A stretch of DNA of 64,000 nucleotides from Miltoncostaea marina (GTDB taxonomy: Bacteria; Actinomycetota; Thermoleophilia; Miltoncostaeales; Miltoncostaeaceae): NCBI RefSeq assembly GCF_018141525.1, contig NZ_CP064655.1, forward strand, positions 1,612,001 through 1,676,000, in the 5' to 3' direction. The notes under the pieces are model-generated. The model had not been told where the DNA came from and did not search any database. It was given only the letters and a program-made list of their open reading frames with translations. A program made the position numbers and the translations under genes. Shown piece after piece: positions 49,092 to 61,325 of the stretch; the first letter of the stretch is position 1, and each line of letters begins with the position of its first letter.

Positions 49092-49916
49092 CTACGCGGC
49101 GGCGATGAGCGCCACGCCGGCCAGGGCGATCCCCGCGCCGGCGGCCTGGAGACGGCCGAGCCGCTCGCCGAGCAGGGCGCCGGCCAGGGCCAGGGTGGCG
49201 ACCGGGTAGAGCGAGCCCAGCACCGCCACCACGCTGACGTAGCCGTGCTGGGTGCCGGCCGCGAAGAGCAGGTTCGCTCCCGAGTCGAGCACGCCGGCGG
49301 CGGCGGCGAGCCCCACCGCCGCCCGCGGCATGCCCCGCGCGACGCCCAGCACGAGCAGCGCCGCGATTGCGAACGGCACGGAGCCCATCCGCGCCGAGGC
49401 CAGCGCCCAGAGCGCGCTGTCGGAGGCAGCCTCGGCCAGCAGGGTGAAGAACCCGCCGAAGCCGAGCGCGGCGGCCAGCGCCAACCCCACCCCCCGGCGG
49501 CCGGCGGGCCCGGGCGCCCGCGACGCGATGCTCGCGCCGGCGAGGGCGACCGCCATCCCCGCCAGGGCGAGCGCGCCCGGCGCCGCGCCGCGGGCCAGGT
49601 CGGCGACGAGCGGCACCAGCGCGCCGAGCGCGCTGACCGGGGCCACGAGGCTCATGGTGCCGACGGCCAGCGCGCGATAGAAGGCGGCGAGGCCCACCGC
49701 GCCGCAGACGCCCGCGGCGCAGCCGAACAGGATGTCGCGCGCGGGCGGCACGCCGGGGCGCAGGATCGCCAGCCCGGCCAGGGCGAGCGCCAGGCCCACC
49801 GACTGCTGGAGCGCCACGGCGGCCAGCGCCGCCGCGCGCCGGCTCGCCAGGCCGCCCATGAAGTCGGCCACGCCCCACGACAGGCCCGAGGCCAGGCCCA
49901 GCAGCACCGCCAGCAC
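49092..49916 (-). CDS. EamA/DMT-family transporter
   Basis: 274 residues, ten hydrophobic helices in two homologous halves (GLASGLSWGVADFMGGLASRR at the start of the first; ALGFGGFFTLLAEAASDS at the start of the second), both with the conserved WG/FG entry. Drug/metabolite exporter superfamily; substrate unknown. Stop is 20 bases before the UPF0182 start and the gene follows the reductase gene by 18 bases, so all may be one operon with uvrA. Confidence 0.88.
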   Translation of the reverse strand: MLAVLLGLASGLSWGVADFMGGLASRRAAALAAVALQQSVGLALALAGLAILRPGVPPARDILFGCAAGVCGAVGLAAFYRALAVGTMSLVAPVSALGALVPLVADLARGAAPGALALAGMAVALAGASIASRAPGPAGRRGVGLALAAALGFGGFFTLLAEAASDSALWALASARMGSVPFAIAALLVLGVARGMPRAAVGLAAAAGVLDSGANLLFAAGTQHGYVSVVAVLGSLYPVATLALAGALLGERLGRLQAAGAGIALAGVALIAAA

Positions 49917-49934
49917 GTGAGGGGCGGGCCCCGG

Positions 49935-50896
49935 CTACGCGGCGGCGGGCAGGGCGCCGCGGCCGTGCGGCGCCCACAGGTCCAGCTCCGGCCCCTTCGG
50001 CACGATGCCGGTCGGGTTGATGGAGTCGTGGGTCAGGTAGTAGTGGCGCTTGATGTGGTCGAAGTCGACCGTGTCCGCCACCCCGGGGTGCTGGAACAGC
50101 TCGCGCAGGTACGGCGCCAGGTGCTCGTAGTCGGCGATGCGGCGCAGGTTGCACTTGAAGTGCAGGGCGTAGACGGCGTCGAAGCGCACGAGCGTGGTGA
50201 ACAGGCGCCAGTCGGCCTCGGTGATGCGGTCGCCGGCCAGGTAGCGCTGGCGCCCCAGGCGGCGGTCGAGGTCGTCGAGCGTCGCGAACAGCTCGTCGAA
50301 GGCCTCCTCGTAGGCCTCCTGGGTGGTCGCGAACCCCGCCCGGTACACGCCGTTGTTGACCGTCCGGTACACGAGGTCGTTGACCGCGTCGATCTCGTCG
50401 CGCAGCTCCTGGGGGTAGAGGTCGAGCGACGCGTCGCCCCACCGGTCCCACTCGCGGTTGAGCATCCGCACGATCTCGGCCGACTCGTTGTTGACGATGC
50501 GGCCGGTCTCGCGGTCCCAGAGCACGGGCACGGTGACCCGCCCCGAGAAGTCGGGCGCCGTGGCGGTGTAGGCCTCGGACAGGAAGCGGAAGCCGTTGAC
50601 CGGGTCGGGGCCGTGGCCGGGGCCCTCGCGGAACGCCCAGCCCCGCTCGTCGCGCACCGGGTCGACCACCGACATCGTGATGACGTCCTCCAGGCGCTTG
50701 AGCCGGCGCACGATGATCGCGCGGTGGGCCCACGGGCAGGCCCGCGACACGTAGAGGTGGTAGCGCCCGGGCTCCGCCCGGTGGCCGGAGGAGCCGTCGG
50801 CGGTCACCCGGTCGCGGAACCGGCTGACCTGGCGCACGAAGCGCCCGCGGTCGTCGGTCTCGGCCCCGAACTGCGCGCGGGCGCGCGCGTCCGCGC

Positions 50897-50900
<4 letters not shown>
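49935..50900 (-). CDS. Glutathionyl-hydroquinone-reductase-like protein (ECM4/YqjG family)
   Basis: 321 residues. N-terminal thioredoxin-like fold with the catalytic Cys in [17 protein letters not shown], the substrate and thiol loop [20 protein letters not shown], and a helical C-terminal domain with [17 protein letters not shown] and the Tyr cluster around [13 protein letters not shown]. These enzymes remove a thiol from S-glutathionyl-hydroquinones; actinobacteria often use mycothiol instead of glutathione, so the natural thiol is uncertain. ATG overlaps the uvrA stop (ATGA). Confidence 0.92.
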
Positions 50901-53770
<2,870 letters not shown>

Positions 53771-53776
53771 CGGATC

Positions 53777-53782
53777 AGTGTA
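53777..53782 (-). promoter_or_regulatory. -10 box of a probable leaderless uvrA promoter
   Basis: TACACT on the minus strand, six bases before the ATG. I see no LexA-type box near it. Confidence 0.5.
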
Positions 53783-54037
53783 GTGCGACCCCCGGCGTCG
53801 CCGCCGTGCCCGCCGCGCGGGGTGGCACGCGCCCGACGAGGGTGCAGTGGCCCCCGCCCTGGGTACATACGTCTCCAAGATGCGCCCGCCTCCCCCCTCG
53901 GCGGTGCTATCACCAGTGAAGCCACGATCGACGACCCCGTCGCTCATGTGCGAGACAGCCGAGCCGATAGCGGGGTCCCTGGCCTCTCGCCGACGATCCG
54001 GCCACGACGCCCGCCGACGACGACCCGAAGGACTCCG

Positions 54038-56281
54038 GTGCACCGCAACGACACGGGCCTGACCGACCCGTCCTCGTCCCTCCGACGCGCGCTCGCGCTC
54101 GTCGCCCTGGTCCTCGCCGCCGCCCTCGCGCTCGTCGCGGGGCCCGCCGCGGCCGCCGAGGCGCCCGAGCAGGTGCCCGCCAGCGTCGTCGAGCCGCTCG
54201 GCGGCGTCGACGCGCCGGCCGTGGTGCCGTACCGCCAGATCGTCGGCGCGGCCGACGCCCGCAACCTCAACGCCGCCGTCGTCGACACCTCCGCCTACTG
54301 GGTGTCGGCCGTCGACCGCGAGGGGCACATCATCGCGGCGCGCATCCCGCGGCCGCAGCCCGGCCGCGACTTCGCGCAGACGACGGCCGGGGCCGCGGCG
54401 CCGCCGCAGCGCGGCGCAGCCCCCGGGCCGTTCGAGCTCGCCACCTTCCTGCGCGAGCACTCCGTGGCGGTGCTGCAGCCGGCCGCGGCCGAGCCCGACT
54501 CCGGCGGCGCCCTCAGCGGCCCCATGCGCTACCTGATCATCCCGCTGTCGGTCGCGGTCATCGCGGCCCTGTTCGTGGGCAGCGTCATGCTCATCCGGCG
54601 CGCGCGGGGCGGCGGCGCGGGCGGCCGCGGCGGCGCGGCCGGCCACGGCAAGATCCGCAAGAACGCCCAAGTCGAGCCGCCCTCGGTGCGCTTCGGCGAC
54701 GTCGCCGGATGCGACGAGGCGGTCGAGGAGCTGCGCGAGGTGGTCACCTTCCTCCGCGAGCCCGAGCGCTTCCGCCGCGTCGGCGCCCGCATGCCGCGCG
54801 GCGTGATCCTGCACGGCCCGCCCGGCACCGGGAAGACCCTCCTCGCCAAGGCCGTGGCGGGCGAGGCCGGCGTGCCCTTCTTCGCGCTGTCCGGCTCGGA
54901 CTTCGTGGACACGTTCGTGGGCGTGGGCGCCTCCCGGGTGCGCGACCTGTTCGCGACCGCGCGCAAGAGCGAGACCGGCGCGATCATCTTCTTCGACGAG
55001 ATCGACGCGATCGGCCGGGCCCGCGGGGCCGGCATGAGCGGCGCCGACTCCGAGCGGGAGGGCACGCTCAACCAGCTGCTGGTGGAGCTCGACGGCTTCG
55101 GCGCGCGCGACAGGATCGTGGTGGTGGCGGCGACGAACCGGCTCGACATGCTCGACGCGGCCCTGCTGCGGCCGGGCCGCTTCGACCGACGGGTGCAGGT
55201 GGGCCTGCCGGCCGAGACCGGCCGCCTGGCGATCCTGCGGCTGCACTCGCGCGGCATGCCGATCGCCGAGCCCGAGTCGCTGGCGCGACTCGCCGCGGTG
55301 ACCGCGGGCTTCGCCGGCGCGGACCTCGCCAACATCGTCAACGAGGCGGCGATCATGGCCGCCCGCGCCGGGCGCGGCACCATCCTGGGCGAGGACCTGG
55401 ACGAGGGCCTGCTGCGCGCCGTCGCCGGGCCGCAGCGCGCCGACCGACGCATCGCGGAGGGCGAGCTGGAGACGATCGCCTGGCACGAGGCGGGCCACGC
55501 CCTGGCGGCCGAGCTCTGCCCCACCCACCACAAGGCGCAGCGCGTCACCATCCTCAGCCGCGGCGACGCCGGCGGCCTGGCCCTCTACGGCAGCCAGGAT
55601 CGCGCCCTCACCTCGCAGCAGCACCTGCACGAGCGCATGGTCGTCGCGATGGCCGGCCGCGCCGCCGAGCAGATCCGCTTCGGGATCATCTCCTCGGGCG
55701 CGGCGAACGACCTGGAGCAGGTCAACGGGATGGCCCGCGAGGCCGTCGAGCGGCTCGGCTTCTCGCCGCGCGTCGGGCAGATCATCACATCGTCGGGCCC
55801 GCACGGCTCCACCCCGCTCTCGGGCGAGGTGCGCCGGATCATCGACGAGGAGATCGGCCGCATGGTCGACGCGGCCTACGCGGACGCCGTGGCCCTGCTC
55901 ACCGACCACCGCGAGGAGCTCGACGCCCTGGCCGAGCTGCTGCTCGCTCAGGAGCAGATCGACCGGGCCGACATCGACCTGCTGCTGGCCGGTCTGTCCG
56001 GCGGCGGGCGGCGGCTGCCCTCGCGCGCCGACGCCCTGCCGACCGCGCGCCCCGTCGCCCAGGCCGCGCCCCCCGTGGCGCTGCCCGAGCCGGAGCCGGT
56101 CACGGCGGCGCCCGTGCCGGCGCGGCGGCCCGCGCGCCGGCGCCTGCCGGCGGTCCCGCTGCCGTCGCACCGGGGCCGGCGGGTGCTGGCCGGCGTCGAG
56201 TCGGCCGCGGCGACGCTCTACGCCGTGGCCCTGCCGCGCGTCGCCCGGCGGCGCCGCCGCAAGGGGCCGGGCCTGGCCTGA
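54038..56281 (+). CDS. FtsH-family AAA+ zinc metalloprotease (probable second-type FtsH)
   Basis: 747 residues. Signal/TM segment ([19 protein letters not shown]), a 130-residue extracytoplasmic domain, a second TM ([22 protein letters not shown]), AAA with Walker A GPPGTGKT, Walker [13 protein letters not shown] and [22 protein letters not shown], then the protease with HEAGH. The aromatic pore motif reads [17 protein letters not shown] where FtsH has FVEMFVGVGA. The C-terminus adds 80 residues rich in Arg, Pro and Ala, unlike standard FtsH, so a specialised paralogue is likely. GTG start with AAGGA five bases upstream. Confidence 0.9.
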   Translation: MHRNDTGLTDPSSSLRRALALVALVLAAALALVAGPAAAAEAPEQVPASVVEPLGGVDAPAVVPYRQIVGAADARNLNAAVVDTSAYWVSAVDREGHIIAARIPRPQPGRDFAQTTAGAAAPPQRGAAPGPFELATFLREHSVAVLQPAAAEPDSGGALSGPMRYLIIPLSVAVIAALFVGSVMLIRRARGGGAGGRGGAAGHGKIRKNAQVEPPSVRFGDVAGCDEAVEELREVVTFLREPERFRRVGARMPRGVILHGPPGTGKTLLAKAVAGEAGVPFFALSGSDFVDTFVGVGASRVRDLFATARKSETGAIIFFDEIDAIGRARGAGMSGADSEREGTLNQLLVELDGFGARDRIVVVAATNRLDMLDAALLRPGRFDRRVQVGLPAETGRLAILRLHSRGMPIAEPESLARLAAVTAGFAGADLANIVNEAAIMAARAGRGTILGEDLDEGLLRAVAGPQRADRRIAEGELETIAWHEAGHALAAELCPTHHKAQRVTILSRGDAGGLALYGSQDRALTSQQHLHERMVVAMAGRAAEQIRFGIISSGAANDLEQVNGMAREAVERLGFSPRVGQIITSSGPHGSTPLSGEVRRIIDEEIGRMVDAAYADAVALLTDHREELDALAELLLAQEQIDRADIDLLLAGLSGGGRRLPSRADALPTARPVAQAAPPVALPEPEPVTAAPVPARRPARRRLPAVPLPSHRGRRVLAGVESAAATLYAVALPRVARRRRRKGPGLA

Positions 56282-56342
56282 CGCGCTGCTGGCGCGCGGC
56301 GCCCGGGTTTCGGGGGCGCCGCCCGCGCGGCATCATCCCGGG

Positions 56343-58433
56343 GTGCCGACGAAGAGCCTGTACGTCGCGTCGCCGGAGGGTCACACCGGCAAGTCGGTCG
56401 TGGCCCTGGGCCTCGCGGAGGTCCTGAGCAGCCGCGTCCGCAGCGTCGGCGTGTTCCGCCCGGTCACCCGCGCGGCCGCCGGCGACGACCGCCCGCTGGG
56501 GGTGCTGCTGGGCCGGCTCGACGCCGACGTCCCGCCCGAGTCGTGCGTGGGCGTCACCTACGACGCCGTCCACGCCGACCCCGACGCCGCGCTGGCCGCC
56601 ATCGTGGAGCGCTATCGCGACGCCTCCCGCGACCGCGACGTGGTGATCATCCTCGGCTCCGACTACACCGACGTCGCGAGCCCGGCGGAGCTCGCCTTCA
56701 ACGCGCGCGTGGCCGCCAACCTCGGCGCGCCCGTGCTGCTGGTGGTCAGCGGGCGGGGGCGTTCGCCCGAGGAGATCGTCCAGCTCGTGGCGATCGGCCG
56801 CGGCGAGCTCGCGCAGGGGCTCGCGCGCACGGCGGCCGTGGTCGTCAACCGCTGCGACGCGGGGGCGCTCGAGGACGTGCGCGCGTCGCTCGCGGGCACC
56901 GGCCTGCCGACGTGGGCGCTGCCGGAGATCCCGCTCCTGTCGGCGCCGCTCGTCAAGGACCTGATGGGCGCGCTCGACGGCACCCTGCTGCTCGGCGACC
57001 CGGCCCTGCTGGAGCGCGCCGCCGAGGAGATGCTCGTGTGCGGCATGAACGTGGAGCACGTGCTCGAGCGGCTGGTCGATGGCCAGCTGTGCGTGGCGGC
57101 CGGCGACCGCCCCGAACTGCTGGCGGCGCTGGCGGCCGCCCACGCGGCCCCCGGCATGCCGACGCTCGCCGGCGTGGTGCTGAACGGCGGCTACCACCCG
57201 GGCGACGAGGTGGTGCGGCTCGTCCAGGCCCTCGACGAGCACCTGCCCGTGGTCATGACCGACCACAACTCCTACGACGCCGCCCGCATCGTCGCCACCA
57301 CGCGCGGCGGTCTCGGCGACAGCCGTCGCAAGGTCGACACGGCGCTGGGCGTGTTCGAGCGGCACGTGCCGGCCGACGAGCTGATGACCATCCTCGACGT
57401 GCCGGCGAGCGACGTGGTCACGCCGCTGATGTTCGAGGCGATGATCATCGAGCGGGCGCGGGCCGGGCGGCGGCACATCGTGCTGCCCGAGGGCGACGAC
57501 GAGCGCGTGCTGCGGGCGGCGTCGACGCTCCTGTCGCGGGGGGTCGTCGATCTCACCCTGCTCGGCCCCGAGGCCGCCCTGCGCGCCCGGGCGGTGGCGC
57601 TGGGGCTCGACCTGCGGGGCGCGCGGATCGTGGAGCCTGCGACCTCCGACCTGCTGGAGCCCTACGCCGTCGAGTACACCCGGCTGCGCGCCCACCGCGG
57701 CATGACGCTCGAGCGCGCCCGCGCGATCGTGGCCGACGTCTCCTACTTCGGGACGATGATGGTCCACATGGGCGACGCCGACGGCATGGTCTCGGGCGCC
57801 GCGCACTCGACGGCGCACACGATCACGCCGTCCTTCGAGATCATCAGGACGCGGCCGGGCGTCTCCGTGGCCTCGTCGGTGTTCTTCATGTGCCTGGCCG
57901 ACCGGGTGCTGGTGTACGGCGACTGCGCCGTCATCCCCGACCCCACCGTCGAGCAGCTCGCCGACATCGCGATCTCGGCCGCCGGCACCGCGGCCTGGTT
58001 CGGCATCGAGCCGCGCATCGCGATGCTGTCGTACTCCACCGGCGCCTCGGGCAGCGGGGCCGGCGTGGACAAGGTGCGCGACGCCACCGGGCTGGTGCGC
58101 GAGCGCCGGCCCGACCTGCTGGTCGACGGGCCGCTCCAGTACGACGCGGCGGTCGACGCCTCGGTGGCCCGCACGAAGATGCCCGGGTCCGACGTGGCCG
58201 GCCGGGCGACGGTGTTCGTCTTCCCCGACCTCAACACCGGCAACAACACGTACAAGGCCGTGCAGCGCACGGCGGGCGCGGTCGCCGTGGGCCCCGTGCT
58301 GCAGGGGCTCAACAAGCCGGTCAACGACCTCTCGCGCGGGGCGACCGTGCGGGACATCGTGAACACGATCGCGATCACCGCCGTGCAGGCGGCGGCGATG
58401 GACGCCGAGCGCGAGGCGGCGGCGGCCGGGTGA
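56343..58433 (+). CDS. pta: Phosphate acetyltransferase, long form with N-terminal DRTGG/CobB-like domain
   Basis: 696 residues. Residues 1-350 are a P-loop-like domain (YVASPEGHTGKSVVALGLAE) plus a DRTGG domain, which give allosteric control in long Pta enzymes. Residues 370-690 are the catalytic PTA domain: RRHIVLPEGDDERVLRAAS, SGAAHSTAHTITPSFEI, PDPTVEQLADIAISA, VFPDLNTGNNTYKAVQRTAG. It interconverts acetyl-CoA and acetyl phosphate. GTG start; the stop overlaps the ackA GTG (GTGA). Confidence 0.96.
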   Translation: MPTKSLYVASPEGHTGKSVVALGLAEVLSSRVRSVGVFRPVTRAAAGDDRPLGVLLGRLDADVPPESCVGVTYDAVHADPDAALAAIVERYRDASRDRDVVIILGSDYTDVASPAELAFNARVAANLGAPVLLVVSGRGRSPEEIVQLVAIGRGELAQGLARTAAVVVNRCDAGALEDVRASLAGTGLPTWALPEIPLLSAPLVKDLMGALDGTLLLGDPALLERAAEEMLVCGMNVEHVLERLVDGQLCVAAGDRPELLAALAAAHAAPGMPTLAGVVLNGGYHPGDEVVRLVQALDEHLPVVMTDHNSYDAARIVATTRGGLGDSRRKVDTALGVFERHVPADELMTILDVPASDVVTPLMFEAMIIERARAGRRHIVLPEGDDERVLRAASTLLSRGVVDLTLLGPEAALRARAVALGLDLRGARIVEPATSDLLEPYAVEYTRLRAHRGMTLERARAIVADVSYFGTMMVHMGDADGMVSGAAHSTAHTITPSFEIIRTRPGVSVASSVFFMCLADRVLVYGDCAVIPDPTVEQLADIAISAAGTAAWFGIEPRIAMLSYSTGASGSGAGVDKVRDATGLVRERRPDLLVDGPLQYDAAVDASVARTKMPGSDVAGRATVFVFPDLNTGNNTYKAVQRTAGAVAVGPVLQGLNKPVNDLSRGATVRDIVNTIAITAVQAAAMDAEREAAAAG

Positions 58434-59674
58434 GCGGCGCCGTCCTCGTGCTCAACTGCGGCTCGTCGTCGATCAAGTACGAGCTGCTGCGCCCGCGCGA
58501 GGGCGCGCGGGTGGCGCGCGGCCTGGTCGAGCGCATCGGCGAGGGCTCGGCCGCCGTGCGGCACGTCCACGCCGGGGCGACCACCTCGCGCGAGGAGGCG
58601 CTCCCCACCCACCGCGACGCGCTCCGCACGGTGCTGGGGCTGTTCGACGAGGCCGGGCCCCCGCTGGCCGAGGCGGGCGTGGTGGCCGTGGGCCACCGCG
58701 TGGTGATGGGCGGCCGCCGCTTCGACCGGCCCACGCTCATCGACGAGGAGGTGGTCGCGACCATCGACCGCCTCTCCCCGCTCGCGCCGCTGCACAACCC
58801 GCCCAACCTGGCCGGCATCACGGTGGCGCGCGAGCTGCTGCCGGGGGTGCCGCACGTCGCGGTCTTCGACACCGCCTTCTTCCATGACCTGCCGCCGGCG
58901 GCCGCCACCTACGCCATCGACCGCGCGACGGCCGAGGCGCACGGCATCCGCCGCTACGGCTTCCACGGCACCTCGCACCGCTGGGTCTCGCGCAGGGGTC
59001 CCGAGGCGATCGGCCGCGGCCCCGACGGGCTGCGCCAGGTGATCCTCCACCTCGGCAACGGCGCCTCCGCCTCGGCGGTGGTCGACGGCGCTCCGGTCGA
59101 CACGTCCATGGGCCTCACGCCGCTCGAGGGCCTCGTGATGGGCACCCGGGGCGGCGACATCGACCCCGGCGTGCTGCTGCACCTGCACCGCGCGGCCGGC
59201 ATGGGGGTCGACGAGATCGACGACCTCCTCAACCGCCGCTCCGGGCTGAAGGGGCTGAGCGGGCGCAACGACATGCGCGAGGTGCGCCGCCTGGCCGAGG
59301 CCGGCGACGCCGACGCCCGGCTGGCGCTCGACGTGGCCGCCCACCGGCTGCGCAAGTACGTGGGCGCCTACGCCGCGACCATGGGCGGCATCGACCTGCT
59401 CGCCTTCACCGGCGGCATCGGCGAGAACGACGCCGCCACCCGCGCCGCGACCGCGGAGGGGCTCGGCTTCCTCGGCGTCGCGGTCGACCCGGCGCGCAAC
59501 GCGGCGCCCGGCGACGGCCCCCGGCGCATCTCGCCCGACGGCGCGGCGGTCGACGTGCTGGTGGTGCCGACCGACGAGGAGCTGGCGATCGCCCTCGACA
59601 CGATGGCGGTCGTGGAGGGGGCGGCGGACCCGGCGACCGCGGGGGCGGCGGCGGCGGCCACGCCGCCCGCCTGA
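58430..59674 (+). CDS. ackA: Acetate kinase
   Basis: 414 residues. Converts acetyl phosphate and ADP to acetate and ATP, completing the Pta-AckA route. VLVLNCGSSSIKYELL, FDTAFFHDLP, RRYGFHGTSHRWVS, LHLGNGASASAV and DLLAFTGGIGENDA are the acetokinase signatures. GTG start in a GTGA overlap with pta. Downstream genes follow closely (5 bases), so the nitroreductase could share the transcript. Rex, encoded at 26.9 kb, is a plausible regulator of such genes but no Rex box was found here. Confidence 0.97.
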   Translation: MSGAVLVLNCGSSSIKYELLRPREGARVARGLVERIGEGSAAVRHVHAGATTSREEALPTHRDALRTVLGLFDEAGPPLAEAGVVAVGHRVVMGGRRFDRPTLIDEEVVATIDRLSPLAPLHNPPNLAGITVARELLPGVPHVAVFDTAFFHDLPPAAATYAIDRATAEAHGIRRYGFHGTSHRWVSRRGPEAIGRGPDGLRQVILHLGNGASASAVVDGAPVDTSMGLTPLEGLVMGTRGGDIDPGVLLHLHRAAGMGVDEIDDLLNRRSGLKGLSGRNDMREVRRLAEAGDADARLALDVAAHRLRKYVGAYAATMGGIDLLAFTGGIGENDAATRAATAEGLGFLGVAVDPARNAAPGDGPRRISPDGAAVDVLVVPTDEELAIALDTMAVVEGAADPATAGAAAAATPPA

Positions 59675-59678
59675 GCCC

Positions 59679-60329
59679 GTGGAGCCGCCCTCCGCAGACG
59701 AGCTCCTCTCCACGACGCGGAGCGTCCGTCGCCGGCTGGACCTGACCCGGCCGGTCGAGCGACGCCTGATCGAGGAGTGCCTCGCGCTGGCCCAGCAGGC
59801 CCCGAGCGGCGGCAACCGGCAGGGCGCCGTGTTCGTCGTGGTCACCGACCCCGGCAGCCGCCGGGCCCTCGGCGAGCTGTACCGCTCCGCGTGGGACCGC
59901 TACCTGGCCGAGGGCGTCGGCGCCGGCAGGCCCGGCGCGGCCGCGACCCCGTCGACGCCCGCCCAGCAGCGCCGCATCGGCCGCTCGGCGGCGCACCTCG
60001 CGGAGCACCTCGGCGAGGTGCCGGTCCACGTCATCCCCTGCCACCGCGGCCGCACCGAGGGCGCGCCCCAGGTGGTCCAGGCGTCGGCGTGGGGGTCGGT
60101 GCTGCCGGCTGCCTGGAGCTTCATGCTCGCCGCCCGCGCGCGCGGCCTCGGGTCGGCCTGGACCACCCTCCACCTCTTCCACGAGCGCGAGGCGGCCGAG
60201 CTCCTCGGCATCCCGTACGAGGAGTACTCGCAGGCCGCCCTCATCCCCGTCGCCCACGTGGTGGGGTCGGGGTTCCGGCCGGCGCCCCGGGCTCCGCTCG
60301 GGGAGTTCGCCCGGTGGGAGGCCTGGTAG
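59679..60329 (+). CDS. Nitroreductase-family FMN oxidoreductase
   Basis: 216 residues. STTRSVRRRLDLTRPV with the Arg pair for FMN phosphate, APSGGNRQG, and the C-terminal GLGSAWTTLHLF and EYSQAALIPVAHVVGSGF are the nitroreductase pattern. Reduces nitro groups, quinones or enones with NAD(P)H; substrate unknown. GTG start five bases after ackA. Followed by a tandem repeat array. Confidence 0.9.
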   Translation: MEPPSADELLSTTRSVRRRLDLTRPVERRLIEECLALAQQAPSGGNRQGAVFVVVTDPGSRRALGELYRSAWDRYLAEGVGAGRPGAAATPSTPAQQRRIGRSAAHLAEHLGEVPVHVIPCHRGRTEGAPQVVQASAWGSVLPAAWSFMLAARARGLGSAWTTLHLFHEREAAELLGIPYEEYSQAALIPVAHVVGSGFRPAPRAPLGEFARWEAW

Positions 60330-60336
60330 GGGGCTC

Positions 60337-60450
60337 GCGCCAAGTGGCGCGCGGGGTCCACGCCAAGTGGCGCGCTGGCTTCGCGCCAAGTGGCGCGCGG
60401 GCTTCGCGCCGAATGGCGCGCGGGGTCCGCGTCGAATGGCGCGACGGCGG
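60337..60450. repeat. 23-bp-step palindromic repeat, locus D: five tandem units
   Basis: Cores CCAAGTGG at 60340, 60363 and 60386, CCGAATGG at 60409 and TCGAATGG at 60432: five units with an exact 23-bp step and spacers such as CGCGGGGTC and CGCGGGCTT. They start 10 bases after the nitroreductase stop and end 80 bases before the VOC gene. The spacers are too short and too alike for a CRISPR array. Confidence 0.85.
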
Positions 60451-60530
60451 ACGCGGCGCCCGCGATGCCGTCCGCCGTGTCCGCGACCATGGCCGCAGCC
60501 GCCGTCGCCACCCACGAGGAGAACCGGACC

Positions 60531-60974
60531 GTGCTCCCGCCACGCCTCAGCGTCGTGACCCTGTTCACCGATGACGTGCCCGGCCTGCGCCGCTTCTACG
60601 AGGGCCTCGGGTGGCCCCACGCGGGCCCGCCGCGCGACGACCACGCCGCGTTCACGATGGGTGGCGCCGCCCTGGCGCTGTGGACGCTCGACGAGGCCGG
60701 GCCGGAGGTGGTGGCGCCGGTCCGGGCGCTCGGACACCCGGCGCCGACGGCGACGCTGGCGGTCAACGTGCGCTCCGGCGAGGAGGTCGACGCCGCGGTC
60801 GAGGCGGCGCGGCGGGCCGGGGCGACGATCGTCACCGAGCCGGAGGACAAGCCGTGGGGCGGGCGGTCGGCGGTCTTCTGCGACCCCGGCGGCACGGCCT
60901 GGGAGGTCACCTGGGCGCCGGGGGCGACGGTCGGCGACGAGCCGGCCGTGCGGTGGGGGCACGACCCGGCCTGA
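60531..60974 (+). CDS. VOC-family (glyoxalase/bleomycin-resistance fold) protein
   Basis: 147 residues. RLSVVTLFTDDVPGLRRFYEGLGW begins the first beta-alpha-beta-beta-beta module, HAAFTMGGAALALW ends it; the second module has VNVRSGEEVDAAVEAARRAGATIVTEP and WGGRSAVFCDPGGTAWEVTWAP. The metal ligands of true glyoxalase I are not complete. GTG 60531 was chosen because GAGGAG lies nine bases upstream. Function open. Confidence 0.88.
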   Translation: MLPPRLSVVTLFTDDVPGLRRFYEGLGWPHAGPPRDDHAAFTMGGAALALWTLDEAGPEVVAPVRALGHPAPTATLAVNVRSGEEVDAAVEAARRAGATIVTEPEDKPWGGRSAVFCDPGGTAWEVTWAPGATVGDEPAVRWGHDPA

Positions 60975-61038
60975 CGGCGGCCGACCGCGCCCTGCGGCGC
61001 CCGACGCGGCCGGAGGGCGCGTGCGGCGCCGGACGAGC

Positions 61039-61072
61039 GCGCGCGCCGGCCGACGCCGCGGCCGGCGCGCGC
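61039..61072. terminator. Bidirectional hairpin terminator
   Basis: GCGCGCGCCGGCC (61039-61051) pairs perfectly with 61060-61072; loop of eight. It lies between the convergent VOC gene and the small gene after uvrB. Confidence 0.7.
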
Positions 61073-61079
61073 GGGGCCC

Positions 61080-61325
61080 TCAGGCGACGGGCCGCTCGCC
61101 CTCGCCGCCCGCGGCCTCCCACTTACGCAGCAGCTCCTCGTGGCGCCGGCGGCGCTCGCGCTCCTCGTCCCAGGGCAGGTCGGCCGCGGGCGCGCGGCCC
61201 CACCCGTCGCCCCAGAAGGGCCCGGGCACGGGCAGCCCCTGCAGGGCGGCGAACAGGTCGTCCTCCTCCAGGCCGGGCGCGGCCAGGGACCGGAAGACGA
61301 CATCGTCCGGTCCCTGGCCGCTCAC
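61080..61325 (-). CDS. Small conserved-looking protein downstream of uvrB
   Basis: 81 residues. [30 protein letters not shown] and [29 protein letters not shown]; acidic then a basic C-terminal helix, no membrane segment. GTG start overlaps the uvrB stop (GTGA), which supports it as a real translated gene. No family recognised. Confidence 0.65.
   Translation of the reverse strand: MSGQGPDDVVFRSLAAPGLEEDDLFAALQGLPVPGPFWGDGWGRAPAADLPWDEERERRRRHEELLRKWEAAGGEGERPVA

Noticed and set aside
45586-49209. A 1200-codon plus-strand frame opposite the UPF0182 gene
   Set aside because: Composition is Arg/Gly/His/Val-rich without domains, and it is antisense to a gene with clear family motifs.
53771-54037. 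LexA/SOS box in front of uvrA
   Set aside because: No sequence resembling the actinobacterial SOS box (GAAC-N4-GTTC type) is visible in the gap.
60337-60450. CRISPR array
   Set aside because: The period is 23 bp in total, with no unique spacers of 30-40 bp and no cas genes. It belongs to the palindromic repeat family.
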